A DNA stretch of 64,000 nucleotides, taken from contig CP034989.1 in assembly GCA_004026145.2 (NCBI GenBank), positions 9,432,030 through 9,496,029 on the forward strand. Reading direction: 5' to 3'. The notes under the pieces are model-generated. The model searched no databases, was not told the DNA's origin, and saw only the letters and a list, made by a program, of their open reading frames with translations. Every line of letters starts with the position of its first letter. Position 1 is the stretch's first letter. Made by a program: the position numbers and the translations under genes. The DNA comes from Takifugu bimaculatus (lineage: Eukaryota > Chordata > Actinopteri > Tetraodontiformes > Tetraodontidae). This document shows, piece after piece, positions 9,996 to 22,309 of this stretch.

Positions 9996-12900
9996 ATGTG
10001 CAGGAAACGGTTGGATACGGTGGAGGCGGAGCTAGAGGAGGTTGGACCTACAGATTGCTGTGCTGCAGCAGAAGAAGGCTGAACTGCATCGCCGTAGGGA
10101 CGCTCTACTGCAGCGTCTGGAGGAAGCCTGTGATGCCGCGCAACCATCCTCCTCTTCACAGGCCTGCCGAGGTGAACCAGCGGCCAGCAGGCAGGAGATG
10201 CAGCGCTTCGATGGCAGCGGTAGTGTCCACCCCCAGCTCTGTAGATGCCTCCTGGAGGAACCCTGAGGGGACCTGACCTGACAGCTCTTTTCTTTGCTCT
10301 TGTCTGGTAGATTTCCCATGGTCCCAGGAGGTGGTGCAGCATCTGCAGGACACCTTCCATCTGCCGCGGTTCCGCCCGCTGCAGCTCAGGGCGATTAACC
10401 TGACGCTGTCCGGCAGGGATGTGTTCCTGGTCATGCCCACGGGGAGGGGGAAAAGCCTCTGTTACCAGCTGCCTGCTCTCTGCTCTAAAGGTGCACACTC
10501 CCACACCAGACCCGCCCCCCCAGCATGGGGTCATGAACGTGTGACCAAGGACACCCTCAAGGTCGCGTATGAGATGGCGTTCCCAAGGGCGCCAGTTTCA
10601 AATCTGGAAAACGCACTCCTGGAATTTGTTCCCAGTCTCGTCCCAGTTTCAGACTAAAGAGCCCAATAATGAGCTCGACAGGAACTGACTTTGTTACAGT
10701 TATTCCACACAAACGTCTTTCCGTCCAAGAACGTCCTTCCATGTTATTAAAGGTCATTTGGACATGGACAAGCGGTGTCCGTAGGGAAGGCTTCCCTTTA
10801 TTAGAACAGTCCTCAGAGTCCGACTGTCTTGACTCACATTTGCGCCTGTCAGCCAGCAGCTGTTGTTGGTCTCCTCGTCCCTCAACTCCTGTGTGTGTGC
10901 TTGATGTCCAGGTCTCACGCTGGTGGTGACGCCGCTGGTGTCCTTGATGGAGGACCAGCTCATGTACCTCCAGTCCATCAGTGTGTCGGCAGCTATGCTG
11001 AATGCTTCCAGCAGCAAGGTGAAGATCATGAGAAGGAACCGTTTAATAAGCCCTTCTCAATACGCTCCTTTACATTTTGAACAGTGCGCATGTAAAGACA
11101 ATAAGAGGAGAAACTTTACAGATCAGAAGAGAAGATCAGAGATGTCCTTCAAGTCCTCCATGTCCAGGAAACATGGAATCTTTGACCTTTGCTCTGAAAC
11201 ATTGCAGTGAAAACCTGGAATCTCTTTGTTTTAGGAACATGCAAAAAAGCGTCATGGCAGGAATGACGGACCCCACGGTGCCCTTCAGACTGGTGTACGT
11301 CACCCCCGAAAAGATCGCCAAAAGCAAGCTGCTGATGTCCCGTCTGGAGAAGGCCTACAAGGCTGAGCTGCTCAGCCGCATCGCTGTGGACGAAGTGCAC
11401 TGCTGCAGCCAGTGGGGGCACGACTTCAGACCAGGTGAGTGGCTCTGGGAGACGCTCAGGTGACCCTCAGGTGGGGGACCCTGAGGTGGGGGATGATCAG
11501 GTGACTGCCTGTCTGTGTGTAGATTATAAACTGCTGGGCATCCTGAAGAGACAGTTTCCTAAAGTCCCCCTGATTGGCCTCACGGCCACGGCCACCAGCA
11601 CCATCCTCAAGGACTGTGAGAAGATCCTGAGTGTCAGACAGCCGGTGACAATCACAGCATCCTTCAACCGAACCAATCTCTACTATGAGGTGGGAACTGT
11701 GGCAACTATGCTCACACAGATAACTGCTTTGCACACACACTCACACACACTCTTACACACAACATACACACACACACACAGTGAATGTTAGAACCAAAAC
11801 CTTTTCCTCAGCTTGACTCTAATCTCTGAAAGGCAGCTTTTAACCTTCTCCTGATTTCAGGTTCGCGTTAAAAACTGTGACAGTGATGCGTCTGTGGAGG
11901 ACATGGCCTCTCTGATCAAGAGCAAATATCAGCACCAGTCAGGTATGCAGAAGAGAACGACAGCATGTTATTTGAAGTCCTGCAGAGGAGCTGGGATCTA
12001 CTCTGACCTTGGTCCTGCAGGCATCGTCTACGTGTTCTCTCAGAAGGATGCAGAGTCGGTGTCATCAGCACTCCAGAAGCGAGGCATCCTGGCTTCTCCT
12101 TACCACGCTAACATGGACCCTGCAGACAAGTCCCACGTCCACCGCAGATGGAGCACCAACAAGATTCAGGTCTTTTCCTCTTCTTTAGGGACTGTTTATG
12201 TCATGGGTTTTTTCGATGTGCATGTGAACGTTGTGACCCCCCCAATTACAACTGGTTAACAATGTCCACCATCAGTGCTGTTAACCTGTTAGCTTCCAGG
12301 ACACGAGGTGGAGAGCTAGTAAGGTTAGACGGTCAGGAGCAGTACCTGGTGAGGGAGCATAGCAGGTAAGTAGAGATTTGGAGGTGACTGATGAGGATGA
12401 AGAGGGGGAAGGTCCCCCATGAAGGTTCTGACAAAAGTGTTCACAACATCTTGGAGAGCAAGAGGCCTGCCCTGAAGAGCAGAGCAGTTGTACTGATGCT
12501 GATCTTCAAGAGCAACTGTGACCGGCAGAGTTGTGGCAGCCAGAGAGGAAAAAAGGTGATTCACACAATGAAGTTATCAAAGAGGTCAGACTGAGCACAG
12601 AAGTGAGCGTTTGTGGGCAGCAGTAAGGCTCCATGGAAGGAAGAGGACAGCAGATGCAGTATTTGGGTAGTTTTCTGTGTCAACTGTTTTTCCTTCTCTT
12701 TTTAAGATCCAGAAGGCTTCTTCAGTTCTGAACTCACTGGGGACAGAGCTTGAAAATATAGCCCTTGTGGACCATTGGCATGCTATTGATCTGGACTCAG
12801 CTGTCCACTCACATCTATAGGAGTGTGGGCACTCCTTTGAGGACAGCCAAGTACGGGTACTGGCCAGAGAAGACCGCTGGTTTGATAGGGGTGTGAAGGA

Positions 12901-15900
12901 AGCCATCCATGTCAAATTGGAAAAACCATCCTTAAACAGAGGTGGTGGGCTAAGGCACTTCCTATCACCCACATACAATGCAGTCCTCCACTCCTTCCAA
13001 CAACAAACCAAACGTTCACACCATTCCAGGAGACCTGGTGATTTACCACCATGTGAGCCAGCAGACAAAGGGAGACACACCAACTGAAACTAGGTGAACG
13101 ACCCTGCCAACGACTCTCAGGTGACCACCCAGATCATTAACATGCTAATGGTCCACAAGGGCTTGGATAACTATGACCTGGATGATTGAGAATCTACACA
13201 GATGTCAGAGAAAGCACTTGACAGGGTGCTGAGAGTGGTCCAGGACACCTGGGAACCAGAGGACAATGGTGAGGGGTGAGAGAGGAGGTCAAGGTAGAGG
13301 AGAACCCAGAGAGGTGGAGCTCTGTCCTGGAGAGGAGGGAAGGTTAGTCCAAATGAGACGTGTGAAAGAGGAACCAGGTCAAGACCAAGGGAGGATACAG
13401 GAAGAATGGAGGATCTTAAAGACTTGAGGTCAACAGTCCAGAGCAATAGAGAGAAGAAAAGAGGTGAAGAAGTAGGTGCAGCAGGTGTGATGGGGAGAAG
13501 AATGATGGTCGAGGTGTACAAGATGGTGGTTGGACCAGTGTCTGGTTTAGAGACGGAGACGCAGCTGGAGGGGGAAGAGACGAAGACGTGGAGGTTCTTT
13601 AAGAATGAACGAGGATGGAGAGGATCAGAAAGGAGCAGATGTGAGGGACAGCACATGTTAGATGTTGTGGAGACAAAGCCAGAGAGGCCAGGGTTGGATG
13701 TGTCCAGAGGTGGGACAGTTCAGCTGGTGAAGATGGAGCTGCCAGGCAAGAGGTCCAGAGGAAGACCTGAGATGTGGATATGATGTCAGCTGCCGATGGG
13801 AAGAGTTGACTTGGTGTGGAGAGCCTGAAGGCAACAGCTGAATGTAGAAGGTCAATGCCACGATTGACACGGTGGTCCATCTCTAGGTGGTCGTCGCTAC
13901 AGTGGCGTTCGGGAATGGGCATCGACAAGCCCGACGTCCGATTCGTCATCCATCACACCATCAGCAAGTCCATAGAGAACTACTACCAGGAGAGCGGGCG
14001 AGCAGGTGTGGACCAGGATCCCTGCATCACTCCTTGTTCTATCATCCATTCACACATGTGTGTCTCCAGGCCGAGATGACTGTCCTGCAGACTGCGTCAT
14101 CTACTTTGGCTTCTCTGACATCTTCAGGATCAGCACCATGGTAGTGATGGAGAACGTCGGTCAGCAGAAGCTCAGACAGATGCTGGACTACTGTCAGAGT
14201 ATCGACAGGTACGGCCACGCACAGTCACACCCCTGCGGGTCTCGCCCTGCACACAGAACCCTTGTGCTGTTGGTTGAAGGAGGTTTGTGTGTGCATCCAG
14301 GTGTCGGCGCTCCCTGATGGCCGTCCATTTTGATGAAGTTTGGGACGATGAAGGATGCCAGCAGATGTGCGATACCTGCCGCCACCCTAAAGGTGAGGGT
14401 GGTGTGAGGGTGTGATGTGTTCAGGTGCTTCTGAGTCTATGCTGACCAGGGTCTCCGCTGCAGACGTCTCCACAGTGGACATCACCCAGCACGCCAGGCA
14501 GGTGGTGCAGATCCTGGAGCTGGCAGCATCCATGGATGAGAAGACGACTCCTCTGAAGCTCGTTGAAGCCTGGACTGGGAGAGGCCCGGCCAAACGCAGG
14601 AAGCTGATCCAGACCACCACGCTGTCCCGGACGCAGGCCGAGGCTGTGGTTGTACAGCTGCTGCTGAAGGATTATCTCAGGTGAAGCTCCTTCTTTCCAG
14701 ATCTTTAATTGCTCACCCATCTCTGCAGAAGGACGGACATCAGGAAAGATTGCCAGATAACATGCAGCCGCTCGGGGTCGAGGCTCTATCGAGTGACCTT
14801 GAGGACTCCCACCAATGGCCGTTCTTCCTTTGTTTCTTCATGTCTTAGTGGGGACTTCAGCTTCACTCCATACACCACCTACTTCTACATAAAGCTGGGC
14901 ACGAGAGCCTCCCTGCTGAGAAACCAGAGTCACACCGTCAGCATGAAGATGTGCAACAGCCCGGGACGTGGACCTTCTGAGGTGAGACGGTATCCTCCAT
15001 CCTGGAGTAAAACTGACTTGAATTTAAAGCATTGTTCTTCTTCATATGACAACTGTCCTCCTCCACTTGTCCCTCAAAATCAAATCAATCTTATTTATAT
15101 AGCATCTTTTACAATCAAAATTGTTTCAAGGCGCTTTCCCAGAATCCCAGGGGCCTACCCCAGGACAAGCAACAGTGGCAAGGAAAAACTCCCCTTTAAC
15201 AGGAAGAAGAAACCTTGAGCAGGACCAGGCTCATGTAGGGGGACCCTCCTGCTGATGGCCGGCCTGGGTAGAGAGAGAGGAGAGGGGGAGGACAGGTAGA
15301 AGATAGGATAGGTAGAGGACATGAAGGAGAGGAGAGGAGAGGAGAGGAGAGGAGAGGAGAGGAGAGGAGAGGACAGAGGAGAGGAGAGAGAGGAGAGGAG
15401 AGGGAGGAGCGGAGGAGAGAGAGGAGAGGAGAGGAGAGGAGAGGAGAGGAGAGGGAGAGGAGCGGAGCGGAGAGGAGAGGAGAGGAGAGGCATAGAGCAT
15501 TAGAAATACAAACAAAAATACATTATATTGAATTAAATTGAATTGAATAAGCTGCTGGTTGAGTGGGTCAGTGGTGTCGGAGGTCAGTATACAGCTCTGA
15601 AGGCGGCGATACCTGTAAATGGATACAGGGGGGGTGGGGGGGGGCAGAAAAACTACACAGAAAATAGCATTACTAGTCTACTTGATGAGGAGGAGGAGGA
15701 AAGGAGAGGAAACCATGACCCAGTGGGGTGACAGAGGCCTGTCAGGTGATCATGTTTCTGGACCCTGGCAGCCTTGGCCTATAGCAGCATAGCTAAGATG
15801 TTAACCTAATGATTAGACAATCCTCTAAATATGATAATTTGTCTGTCTGTGATAGTAACTGGAACTACAGAATTAGTAACAATAAGCTTTTTCAAAGAGG

Positions 15901-18900
15901 AATGTTTTAAGCCTAATCTTAAAAGTGGCGATGGAGTCAGCCTCCTGTACCTGGACAGGGAGCTGGTTCCATAGCAGGGGGGCCTGGTAGCTAAATGCTC
16001 GGCCCCCATTCTACTCCTAGAAAACTCTGGGAACCACAAGTAGACCAGCATTCTGAGAGCGGAGCGGTCTATTGGGCTGGTAAGGTGTCACTAGCTCCTC
16101 CAGGTAGGATAGAGCTAGGCCTCTGAGGACCTTGTAGGTCAAAAGAAAGGTTTTAAAAATTATTCTAAATTTAACGGGCAGCCAATGAAGAGACGCCAGT
16201 ACAGGAGTTATGTGATCTCTTTTGTCAATACCTGTCAGAACTCTGGCTGCAGCATTTTGGATCAGCTGGAGGCTTCTTAAAGAGTTTGGACACCCTGATA
16301 ATAAAGAGTTACAATAGTCCAGCCTGGAAGTAACAAATGCATGGACTAACTTTTCAGCATCATGGTGGGTCAGTAGTTTTCTAATCCTTGTGATGTTCCT
16401 CAGGTGAAAAAAGGCACTTCTAGAGACTGTTTTAATGTGTGAGTTGAAGGAGAGATCTTGGTCAAAAGTTACTCCAAGATTCCTCACAGAGAGACTAGAT
16501 GTTAATGAGATACCATCGAGAGTGATCATGTGATCTAATCTATCCCCGAGAGGTTCAGGACCAAACACCATGACTTCAGTTTTTCCTGAATTAAGGAGGA
16601 GGAAATTTGAAGACATCCAGGACTTTATGTCTTTGAGACAGGTCTGAAGCTTCACTAACTGCTCTGTCTCCTCTGGTTTCATGGATAAATAAAGCTGAGT
16701 GTCATCAGCATAACAATGAAAATTTATCCCATGCTGCCGAATAATGTTCCCTAAGGGAAGCATGTACAGGGTGAAGAGGATTGGTCCAAGTACAGAACCT
16801 TGAGGAACTCCATGGCTAACCCTACTGTAAGAGGAGGGACCACCATGGACATGAGCAAACTGGTATCTATCAGATAAATATGATCTAAACCAGTCTAGTG
16901 GTGTCCCTTTAATCCCAATCACATGTTCCAGTCTCTGTAACAGGATGCTGTGATCAACTGTATCAAAAGCAGCACTGAGGTCCAGCAGAACCAGCATAAA
17001 GACCAGTCCATGATCTGAAGCTATGAGAAGATCATTAGTAACTTTAAGAAGTGCTGTTTCTGTGCTGTGATGAGCTCTAAAGCCTGACTGAAACATCTCA
17101 AACAGGCTGTTTCTCTGAAGGTGCTCCAGTAACTGAGTCACCACCACCTTCTCAAGAACTTAAAAAGAGGATAAAAGGAAGGTTGTATATCGGCCTATAG
17201 TTTGCTAACACATTGGGATCCAGTGATGGTTTTTTAAGCAACAGCTTAATCACTGCCACCTTGTAAGACATAACCTGTACATAACCTGACACTAAAGAAC
17301 CATTGATCTGGTCCAGGATAGAACTGCCTATCATTGTCGAAACATCCTTCAACAGGTGTGTTGGGATGGGATCTAAAAGACACGTGGTGGACTTGGATTT
17401 CTGAATTAGCGAAGATGCCTCAGAAAAATATATGGGGTGAAGAAGTTTAAGGGCTCGTTGGAGACCCTGTGTGTTCCCACAGTCAGCACATCTGGTGATG
17501 TTCCAGTTGTTGGGATGGCCTGGTTAGCTTTCTCTCTGATAGCTAGAACTTTATCAGTGAAGAAGCTCATGAAGTCTTCACCTCTAAGGGAAGAAGGGAT
17601 ACGTGGATCTAAAACACTGTGAGTCTTAGTTAATTTGGCCACAGTGCTGAAAAGAAACCTGGGGTTGTTCTTGTTTTCTTCAATTAAAGAAGAAAAATAA
17701 GCTGTTCTAGCCTTACAGAGGGCCTTTTTGTAAACTACCAGACAGTCTTTCCAGGCTACATGATAGCTGTCTATTTTACAAGAATGCCACTTCCTGTCTA
17801 GTCTGGGCACTTTCTGCTTGAGGGTCCTAATGTGTGAACTATACCAGGGGGATTTACTATTTTCTTTTTCAGGGGGGCAACAGAATCAAGCGTGATTCTC
17901 AGTGAGGCTGCTGCACCTTCAGCAACAGAGTCAACCTCAGCAGGGCTAAGATTATAATGATTGATCCCTGGAGAAACACACGGTGGTCCTGGGATCAGCA
18001 CAGGGATCACTTCCTTAAACTTAGCTACAGCATTATCTGAAAGACATCTGCTATAGTAAGACTGTGTTCTGAGCATAGAGGAATCCTTAATCATAAATGT
18101 AAAAGTGATCAAAGAATGATCTGACAGGAGTGGGTTCTGAGGGAACACTGACACATGTTCTACCTCAACACCATAAGTCAGAACTAGATCTAGGGTGTGG
18201 ATGAAGTTATGAGTTGGTTGGTTTATCTGCTGGAGGAAACCAACTGACTCAAGTAATGAAATGAAGCCATTTCTAAAGCTGTCATTTACAACGTCTACAT
18301 GGATATTAAAGTCTCCAATGATAATGACTTTGTCCGTTCTAAGGACCAAGTCAGATAAGAAATCAGAGAACTCAGACAGGAACTCTTAATGTGGCCCAGC
18401 AGGGGGCCGATATACAACTACAAACAGAAGTGGCTTTTCTGCCTTCCAGTTCAGATGGGTGATGCCAAGAGTCAGGCTTGCAAATGAACTGGAACCATAT
18501 TTTGGTCTAGGATCAACTAATAACTTGGAGTGATAGATTGCTGCCACTCCCCCTCCTCGACCAGGAACACGAGGAATATGATAATTAAGATGGGTAGGAG
18601 GAGTAGATTCATTTAAGCTAACATACTCCTCCTCCTGAAGCCAGGTCTCAGTAAGACAAAATAAATCAATGTGATGATCCGCTATCAGGTCGTGCACCAA
18701 CAGGGATTTACACAAAAGAGATCTAATATTTAATACTCCACATTTAATTGTGATGTTAGTTTCTCCAACTTGTGCTTTGGTATTAATTTTAATAAGATTA
18801 TGGTGATTGACCGCTCCCCTGCTCTGTGCTTGGTGAACTTTTAACTGTGGAACAGAGACTACCTCTATAGTTTTAAATATGTTATTGTTGGTGGATGAGG

Positions 18901-19787
18901 GTTCTGTGGAAGCAGCAGAGAGGTGTGTAAGACTACAACTCTGCATCCTGGTCTGGACCCTGGTTTGCCAGGTCACTTTGGGTCTAATAAAATTAGCCAA
19001 ATTACTAGAAATGAGAGAGGCACCGTCCCGGGTGGGATGGACACGTCTCTCCTAATCAGACCAGGCTTTCCCCAAAAAGTGCTCCAATTGTCTATAAAGG
19101 CCACCTGGTTTTCGGGGCACCACCGTGACAGCCAGCGACGAAGCGATGACATGCGGCTAAACATCTCATCGCTGGCCAGATTGGGGAGGGGACCAGAGAA
19201 TGCTACGGAGTCCGACATCGTTTTTGCGTAGTTGCGCACCGACTCTATGTTAATTTTGGTGACCTCCGACTGATGAAGCCGGCTGTTGTTTGCTCCGACA
19301 TGAATAATAACTTTACCAAATTTACGTTTACGTCTCCCTAGTCACTTTCCCTCTACACAACCTGTTCCTAACACACCGGCAAACTGAGTCAATCACTGAC
19401 GATTGAAGATGATCGTTAATGAGGGTCCAGTTTAGTCTACATATGCTCCAGTTCTGGTTTAAATCCACTCCCACGACTTCAACATCTGATCATTTTTTTA
19501 TTGCTACCTTTTGAGTAACCAGCAGCTCTTCAGGTATGCTGCCCCTAGAGCTGAGAACATGGTTAGAACATTATTTTTAACCTTTCATTACTCTCTAACC
19601 TGGGGACACAGTCCAGCATTTGTCCATGTTTGTCTGTCTGTGGCCCAGGCCCAGGTCCTGGTCCTGTTGCTGTCAGGTAAAGGCTGTTTTTAATGACCTG
19701 CAGGTTAAAGCCACAGAGGAAAACACATCAGTTCCAGGCTGTGATGAAGCCCCCAAGTCCAAGAAAGCCAAGACAGGCCTGCCCTGA
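9996..19787 (+). CDS. recql: ATP-dependent DNA helicase Q1 (RecQ1), 13 coding exons
   Basis: RecQ1 unwinds DNA 3' to 5' and acts at replication forks in the nucleus. Exons: 9996-10171, 10311-10490, 10912-11018, 11235-11434, 11523-11689, 11861-11942, 12021-12169, 13887-14005, 14070-14208, 14301-14392, 14464-14680, 14849-14981, 19704-19787. Every splice phase agrees, giving about 613 residues (vertebrate RecQ1 is about 650). Visible in order: N-terminal coiled coil; FRPLQL; Walker A PTGRGKS; DEVHCCSQWGHDFRP box; GLTATAT; QESGRAGR motif VI; Cys-rich zinc site around CRRSL and MCDTC; winged-helix region; basic tail KSKKAKTGLP. One-base insertions occur at 10044-10045 (extra G), 11243-11248 (A6 where five fit) and 13914-13915 (extra A); removing each restores a family-like reading, so they are probably assembly errors. 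The start at 9996 is the first in-frame ATG, directly at the exon edge; an upstream coding exon is possible. Confidence 0.96.
12250..12690 (+). repeat. Unclassified retroelement debris in recql intron 7
   Basis: This intron is about 1.7 kb, whereas most others in recql are roughly 70-420 bp. The stretch has coding-like but broken reading frames and lies directly upstream of GIY-YIG-like and LINE-like relics, so I take it as part of the same decayed insertion. No intact frame is present. Confidence 0.35.
12690..13090 (+). pseudogene. Relic resembling the end of a GIY-YIG-type retroelement ORF
   Basis: The plus strand reads, with a stop just before it, HSFEDSQVRVLAREDRWF, then FDRGVKEAIHVKLEKPSLN and GGGLRHFLSPTYNAVLHS. 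From memory this phrase ends GIY-YIG-nuclease-bearing retroelement proteins (Penelope-like or similar) in fish. Only the C-terminal part is seen and it is interrupted. Assignment to a precise family is uncertain. Confidence 0.4.
13100..13860 (+). repeat. LINE-like relic in recql intron 7
   Basis: A partly open frame ends in VKMELPGKRSRGRPEMW, a phrase common at the C-terminus of fish LINE ORF2 proteins. About 120 bp (13317-13437) recurs inverted at 62972-63085, showing that the sequence is a dispersed repeat. No catalytic motif is left. Confidence 0.5.
15321..15490. repeat. (AGGAG)n microsatellite within LINE 3' region
   Basis: GAGAGGAGAGG repeats with minor interruptions. The same pyrimidine-strand tract occurs in other copies of the LINE 3' end (21937-22013, 34938-34970), so it is part of the element and has expanded here. 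Confidence 0.9.
16017..17147 (-). pseudogene. Reverse transcriptase fragment of the L2-like element
   Basis: A 376-residue open stretch within the LINE. It contains LVLLDLSAAFDTVDHSILL (motif A with catalytic Asp), HGVPQGSVLGPILFTLYML and the YADD active site, then the thumb region ending SLHWLPVKFRIIFKTF. It opens on an internal Met and the upstream part is in other frames. The fold core is intact in this piece, but the element lacks one continuous ORF. Confidence 0.85.
17798..19000 (-). pseudogene. Endonuclease region of the L2-like element
   Basis: Two in-frame pieces (19000-18386 and 18349-17798) are separated by a TAA where other copies read Ser (GPH then EFLSEFSDF). Motifs: LFCLTETWL (Glu of the active site), VVVYRPPAGPH, IIIGDFNIH (Asp/Asn), LLSDHSLITF (Asp-His). 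This is an AP-endonuclease domain that nicks target DNA for retrotransposition. Confidence 0.8.
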
Positions 19788-20095
19788 TCTGGATCTTTGC
19801 TGAGGACCAACAGGCGAAGTGCAGCTTGTTTCTGTTGAAGTCACTTCATCTGGACCGGACTGACTGAAGTCCAGCAGTATTTGTGGCTTTAGAGCTGCAT
19901 CGTCAGAGACGTTGTCAAATGACTCTAAAGCCTTTAGTGATGTGATCTGAACCGTCTGATCTGATGGTTTGTTCTCTGGTTTTCCTGAAACCTGGATACT
20001 TCAAATCCAGCTGCTGATACTTTATACAGTCATTCTGTGATCCAAAGCTCAGTTGAAGCTTTTACAGCTGCCAGTAGAGTATTGCTCTGTGTCTG

Positions 20096-20101
20096 AATAA
20101 A
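20096..20101 (+). terminator. recql: Poly(A) signal of recql
   Basis: AATAAA about 310 bp after the recql stop at 19785-19787. No coding sequence lies between. The minisatellite starts about 55 bp further on. Confidence 0.65.
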
Positions 20102-20390
20102 CCAAGACTTCAGCACTCTGGCGGTGCTAAGCGTTTTTTTGAAGACACACCAAGAACTACACCCAACAACCAGCACTCAACAGCCAACACCCAGTACCCA
20201 ACAACCATCACCCAACAACCAGCACCCAACAGGCAACAACCAGCGCCCAACAACCAACAGCCAACACCCAGTACCCAACACCAAACACCCAGTACCTAAC
20301 AACCAGCACCCAACAACCAGCACCCAGTACCCAACAACCAGCACCCAACAGCCAACACTCAGTTCCCAACACCCAGTACTCAACAACCAG

Positions 20391-20837
20391 AGGAGAGGAG
20401 AGGACGGGCACAGAGCACAGAAACACATACAAAAATACACTATTTATGCAAGCCGCTGGCTGAGTGGGTCAGCGGGGCCGGAGGTCATCATGCAGCTCCG
20501 AAGGCGGCGATACCTGTAAATGAATACAGAAGGGGGGGGAGCAGAAAAACTACACAAGAATCAGCATAACTAGTCTACTTGATGAGGAGGAGGAGAGGAA
20601 ACTATGACCCAGTGGGGTGACAGAGGCCTGTCAGGTGATCGTGTTTCTGGACCCCGGCAGCCTTGGCCTATAACAGCATAGCTAAGATGTTAACCTAATG
20701 ATTAGACGACCCCCTAAGTATGATAATTTGTCTGTCTATGATAATTTGTCTATCTAGTAACTGGAACTACAGAATTGGTAACAATAAGCTTTTTCAAAGA
20801 GGAAGGTTTTAAGTCTGATCTTAAAAGTAGAGATGGA
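20391..20837 (-). mobile_element. L2-like LINE 3' fragment inside minisatellite
   Basis: Nearly collinear with 15480-15920 of the LINE in recql (shared phrases such as CTTGATGAGGAGGAGG and CAATAAGCTTTTTCAAAGAG). It is the minus-strand 3' UTR plus the end of ORF2, cut off on both sides by minisatellite units. Confidence 0.8.
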
Positions 20838-21741
20838 GTCAACAACCAGCACCCAACAGCCAACAACCAGCACCCAACAACCAACAGCCAATCACCAGCA
20901 CCCAACAACCAGCAGCCAACAACTAACAACCAGCACCCAACACCAAACACCCAACAGCTAACCCTCAGTACCCAACAACCACCAGCCAACAACCAGCACC
21001 CAACAACAAACAACCAGCACCCAACAACCAACAGCCAATCACCAGTGCCTAACACGCAGTACCCAACAGCCAGCACCCAACAACCAGCGCCCAACAGCGA
21101 ACACCCAGTATCCAACATCACTACCCAACAACCAGCACCCAACAACGAACACCCAGTACCCAACAACCAGCACCCAACAGCCAATCACCAGCACCCAACA
21201 ACCAGTGCCCAACAACCAGCACCCAACACCAAACAACCAACACCCCACACCCAACAACCAGCACCCAGTACCCAACAACCAGCAGCCAACAATCAGCACC
21301 CAAAGGCCAACAACCAACATCTAACAACCAGTGCCCAGCAATGAGTGCCCAACAGCGAACACCCAGCACCCAACATCAGTACAAAATAACCAGCACCCAA
21401 CAACAAACACCCAGTACCCACCAGCCAACACCCAGTACCCAACAACCAGCAGCCAATAACCAACAACCAGCAGCCAATAACCAGCACCCAACAGCCAAAA
21501 CCCAGTACCCAACAACCAGCACCTAACACCCAGTACCCAACAACCAACAGCCAACAACCAGCACCCAACAATCAACAACCAGCACCCAACAATCAGCGAA
21601 CACCCAGTACCCAACAACCAGCACCCAACAACCAGCGCCCAACAGCGAACACCTAGTATGCAACATCAGTACCCAACAACCAACACCCAAGAACGGACAC
21701 CCAGTACCCAACAACCAGCACCCAACAACCAATACCCAACT

Positions 21742-21940
21742 GTCGCGGAATTTTTGTTTTGAGAAGTAAACAATGAATCTAAGTTACTGCGTAGGAGATG
21801 GTTTATTCCAGTCAGTCGGTCAGGATACACACACGGAAGCATGCGGAGAGATATCTATTAAGCGTACACAGTTCTGATCTTATACAGCCGAAGGCCCGCC
21901 TCTGAGGCGCGGACACAGGACGTCTTCACAGCATGTGTGT
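21742..21940. mobile_element. LTR-like insertion, unclassified
   Basis: About 200 bp of unique sequence beginning TGTCGCGGAATTTTTG between the minisatellite and a LINE 3' fragment. It starts with TG, as LTRs do, but I cannot see a matching end or target duplication. Confidence 0.3.
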
Positions 21941-22243
21941 CCTCTCCTCTCCTCTCCTCTCCTCTCCTCTCCTCTCCTCTCCTCTCCTCTCCTCTCCTCT
22001 CCTCTACCTCCTCTATTCTATCCTCTACCTGTCCTCCCCCTTCTCCTCTCTCTCTACCCAGCTGGCCATCAGCAGGAGGGTCCCCCTACATGAGCATGGT
22101 CCTGCTCAAGGTTTCTTCCTGTTAAGGGGGGGGGGGGTTCCTTGCCACTGTTTCTTGTCTGGGGTTAGGCCCTGGGATTCTGGAAAGCACCTTGAAACAT
22201 TTCTGATTGTAAAATACGCTATATATAAATAAAGATTGATTGA
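21937..22243 (+). mobile_element. L2-like LINE 3' end
   Basis: A TCCTC tract, then CCCAGCTGGCCATCAGCAGG, GGTTTCTTCCTGTTAA and a tail ATATATAAATAAAGATTGATT. It has the same order as the other LINE 3' ends here, in plus orientation. Minisatellite-like units resume directly after the tail. Confidence 0.85.
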
Positions 22244-22309
22244 ACCAACAACCAATGCTAAACAACCAGCACCCGACAACCACTACACAACAACAAGCAC
22301 CTGATCAGT

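Larger units (their letters stand above)
15077..19336 (-). mobile_element. L2/Maui-like non-LTR retrotransposon, nearly full length, inactive
   Basis: Inserted in the last recql intron, opposite to the gene. From 5' to 3' on the minus strand: an SGNH-esterase-like ORF1 part near 19336-18973 (VIIHVGAN-type phrase); apurinic-type endonuclease 19000-17800 (CLTETWLQEEEYVSLNES, VIIIGDFNIHVDVVND); connecting region; reverse transcriptase with FHCYADDTQLYLS; and a 3' region ending in the tail seen in the other copies (TATATAAATAAGATTGATTT). An AGGAG microsatellite at 15321-15490 lies in the 3' UTR. The frame changes several times and a stop interrupts endonuclease near 18385, so this copy cannot make the full protein. 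The L2/CR1-group label rests on the RT wording and tail. Confidence 0.85.

Noticed and set aside
13887..14005. recql as a pseudogene because motif V is frameshifted
   Set aside because: A single extra A explains it; all 13 exons, splice sites and motifs are conserved, which a pseudogene would not keep.
15155..15503. Ser/Pro/Leu and Glu/Arg-rich frames
   Set aside because: Translations of the AGGAG microsatellite in the LINE 3' region.
20124..21732. Long open frames on both strands rich in Gln/Pro/Asn or Cys/Trp/Leu/Val
   Set aside because: They follow the minisatellite unit, occur in several frames at once and have no non-repeat domain.
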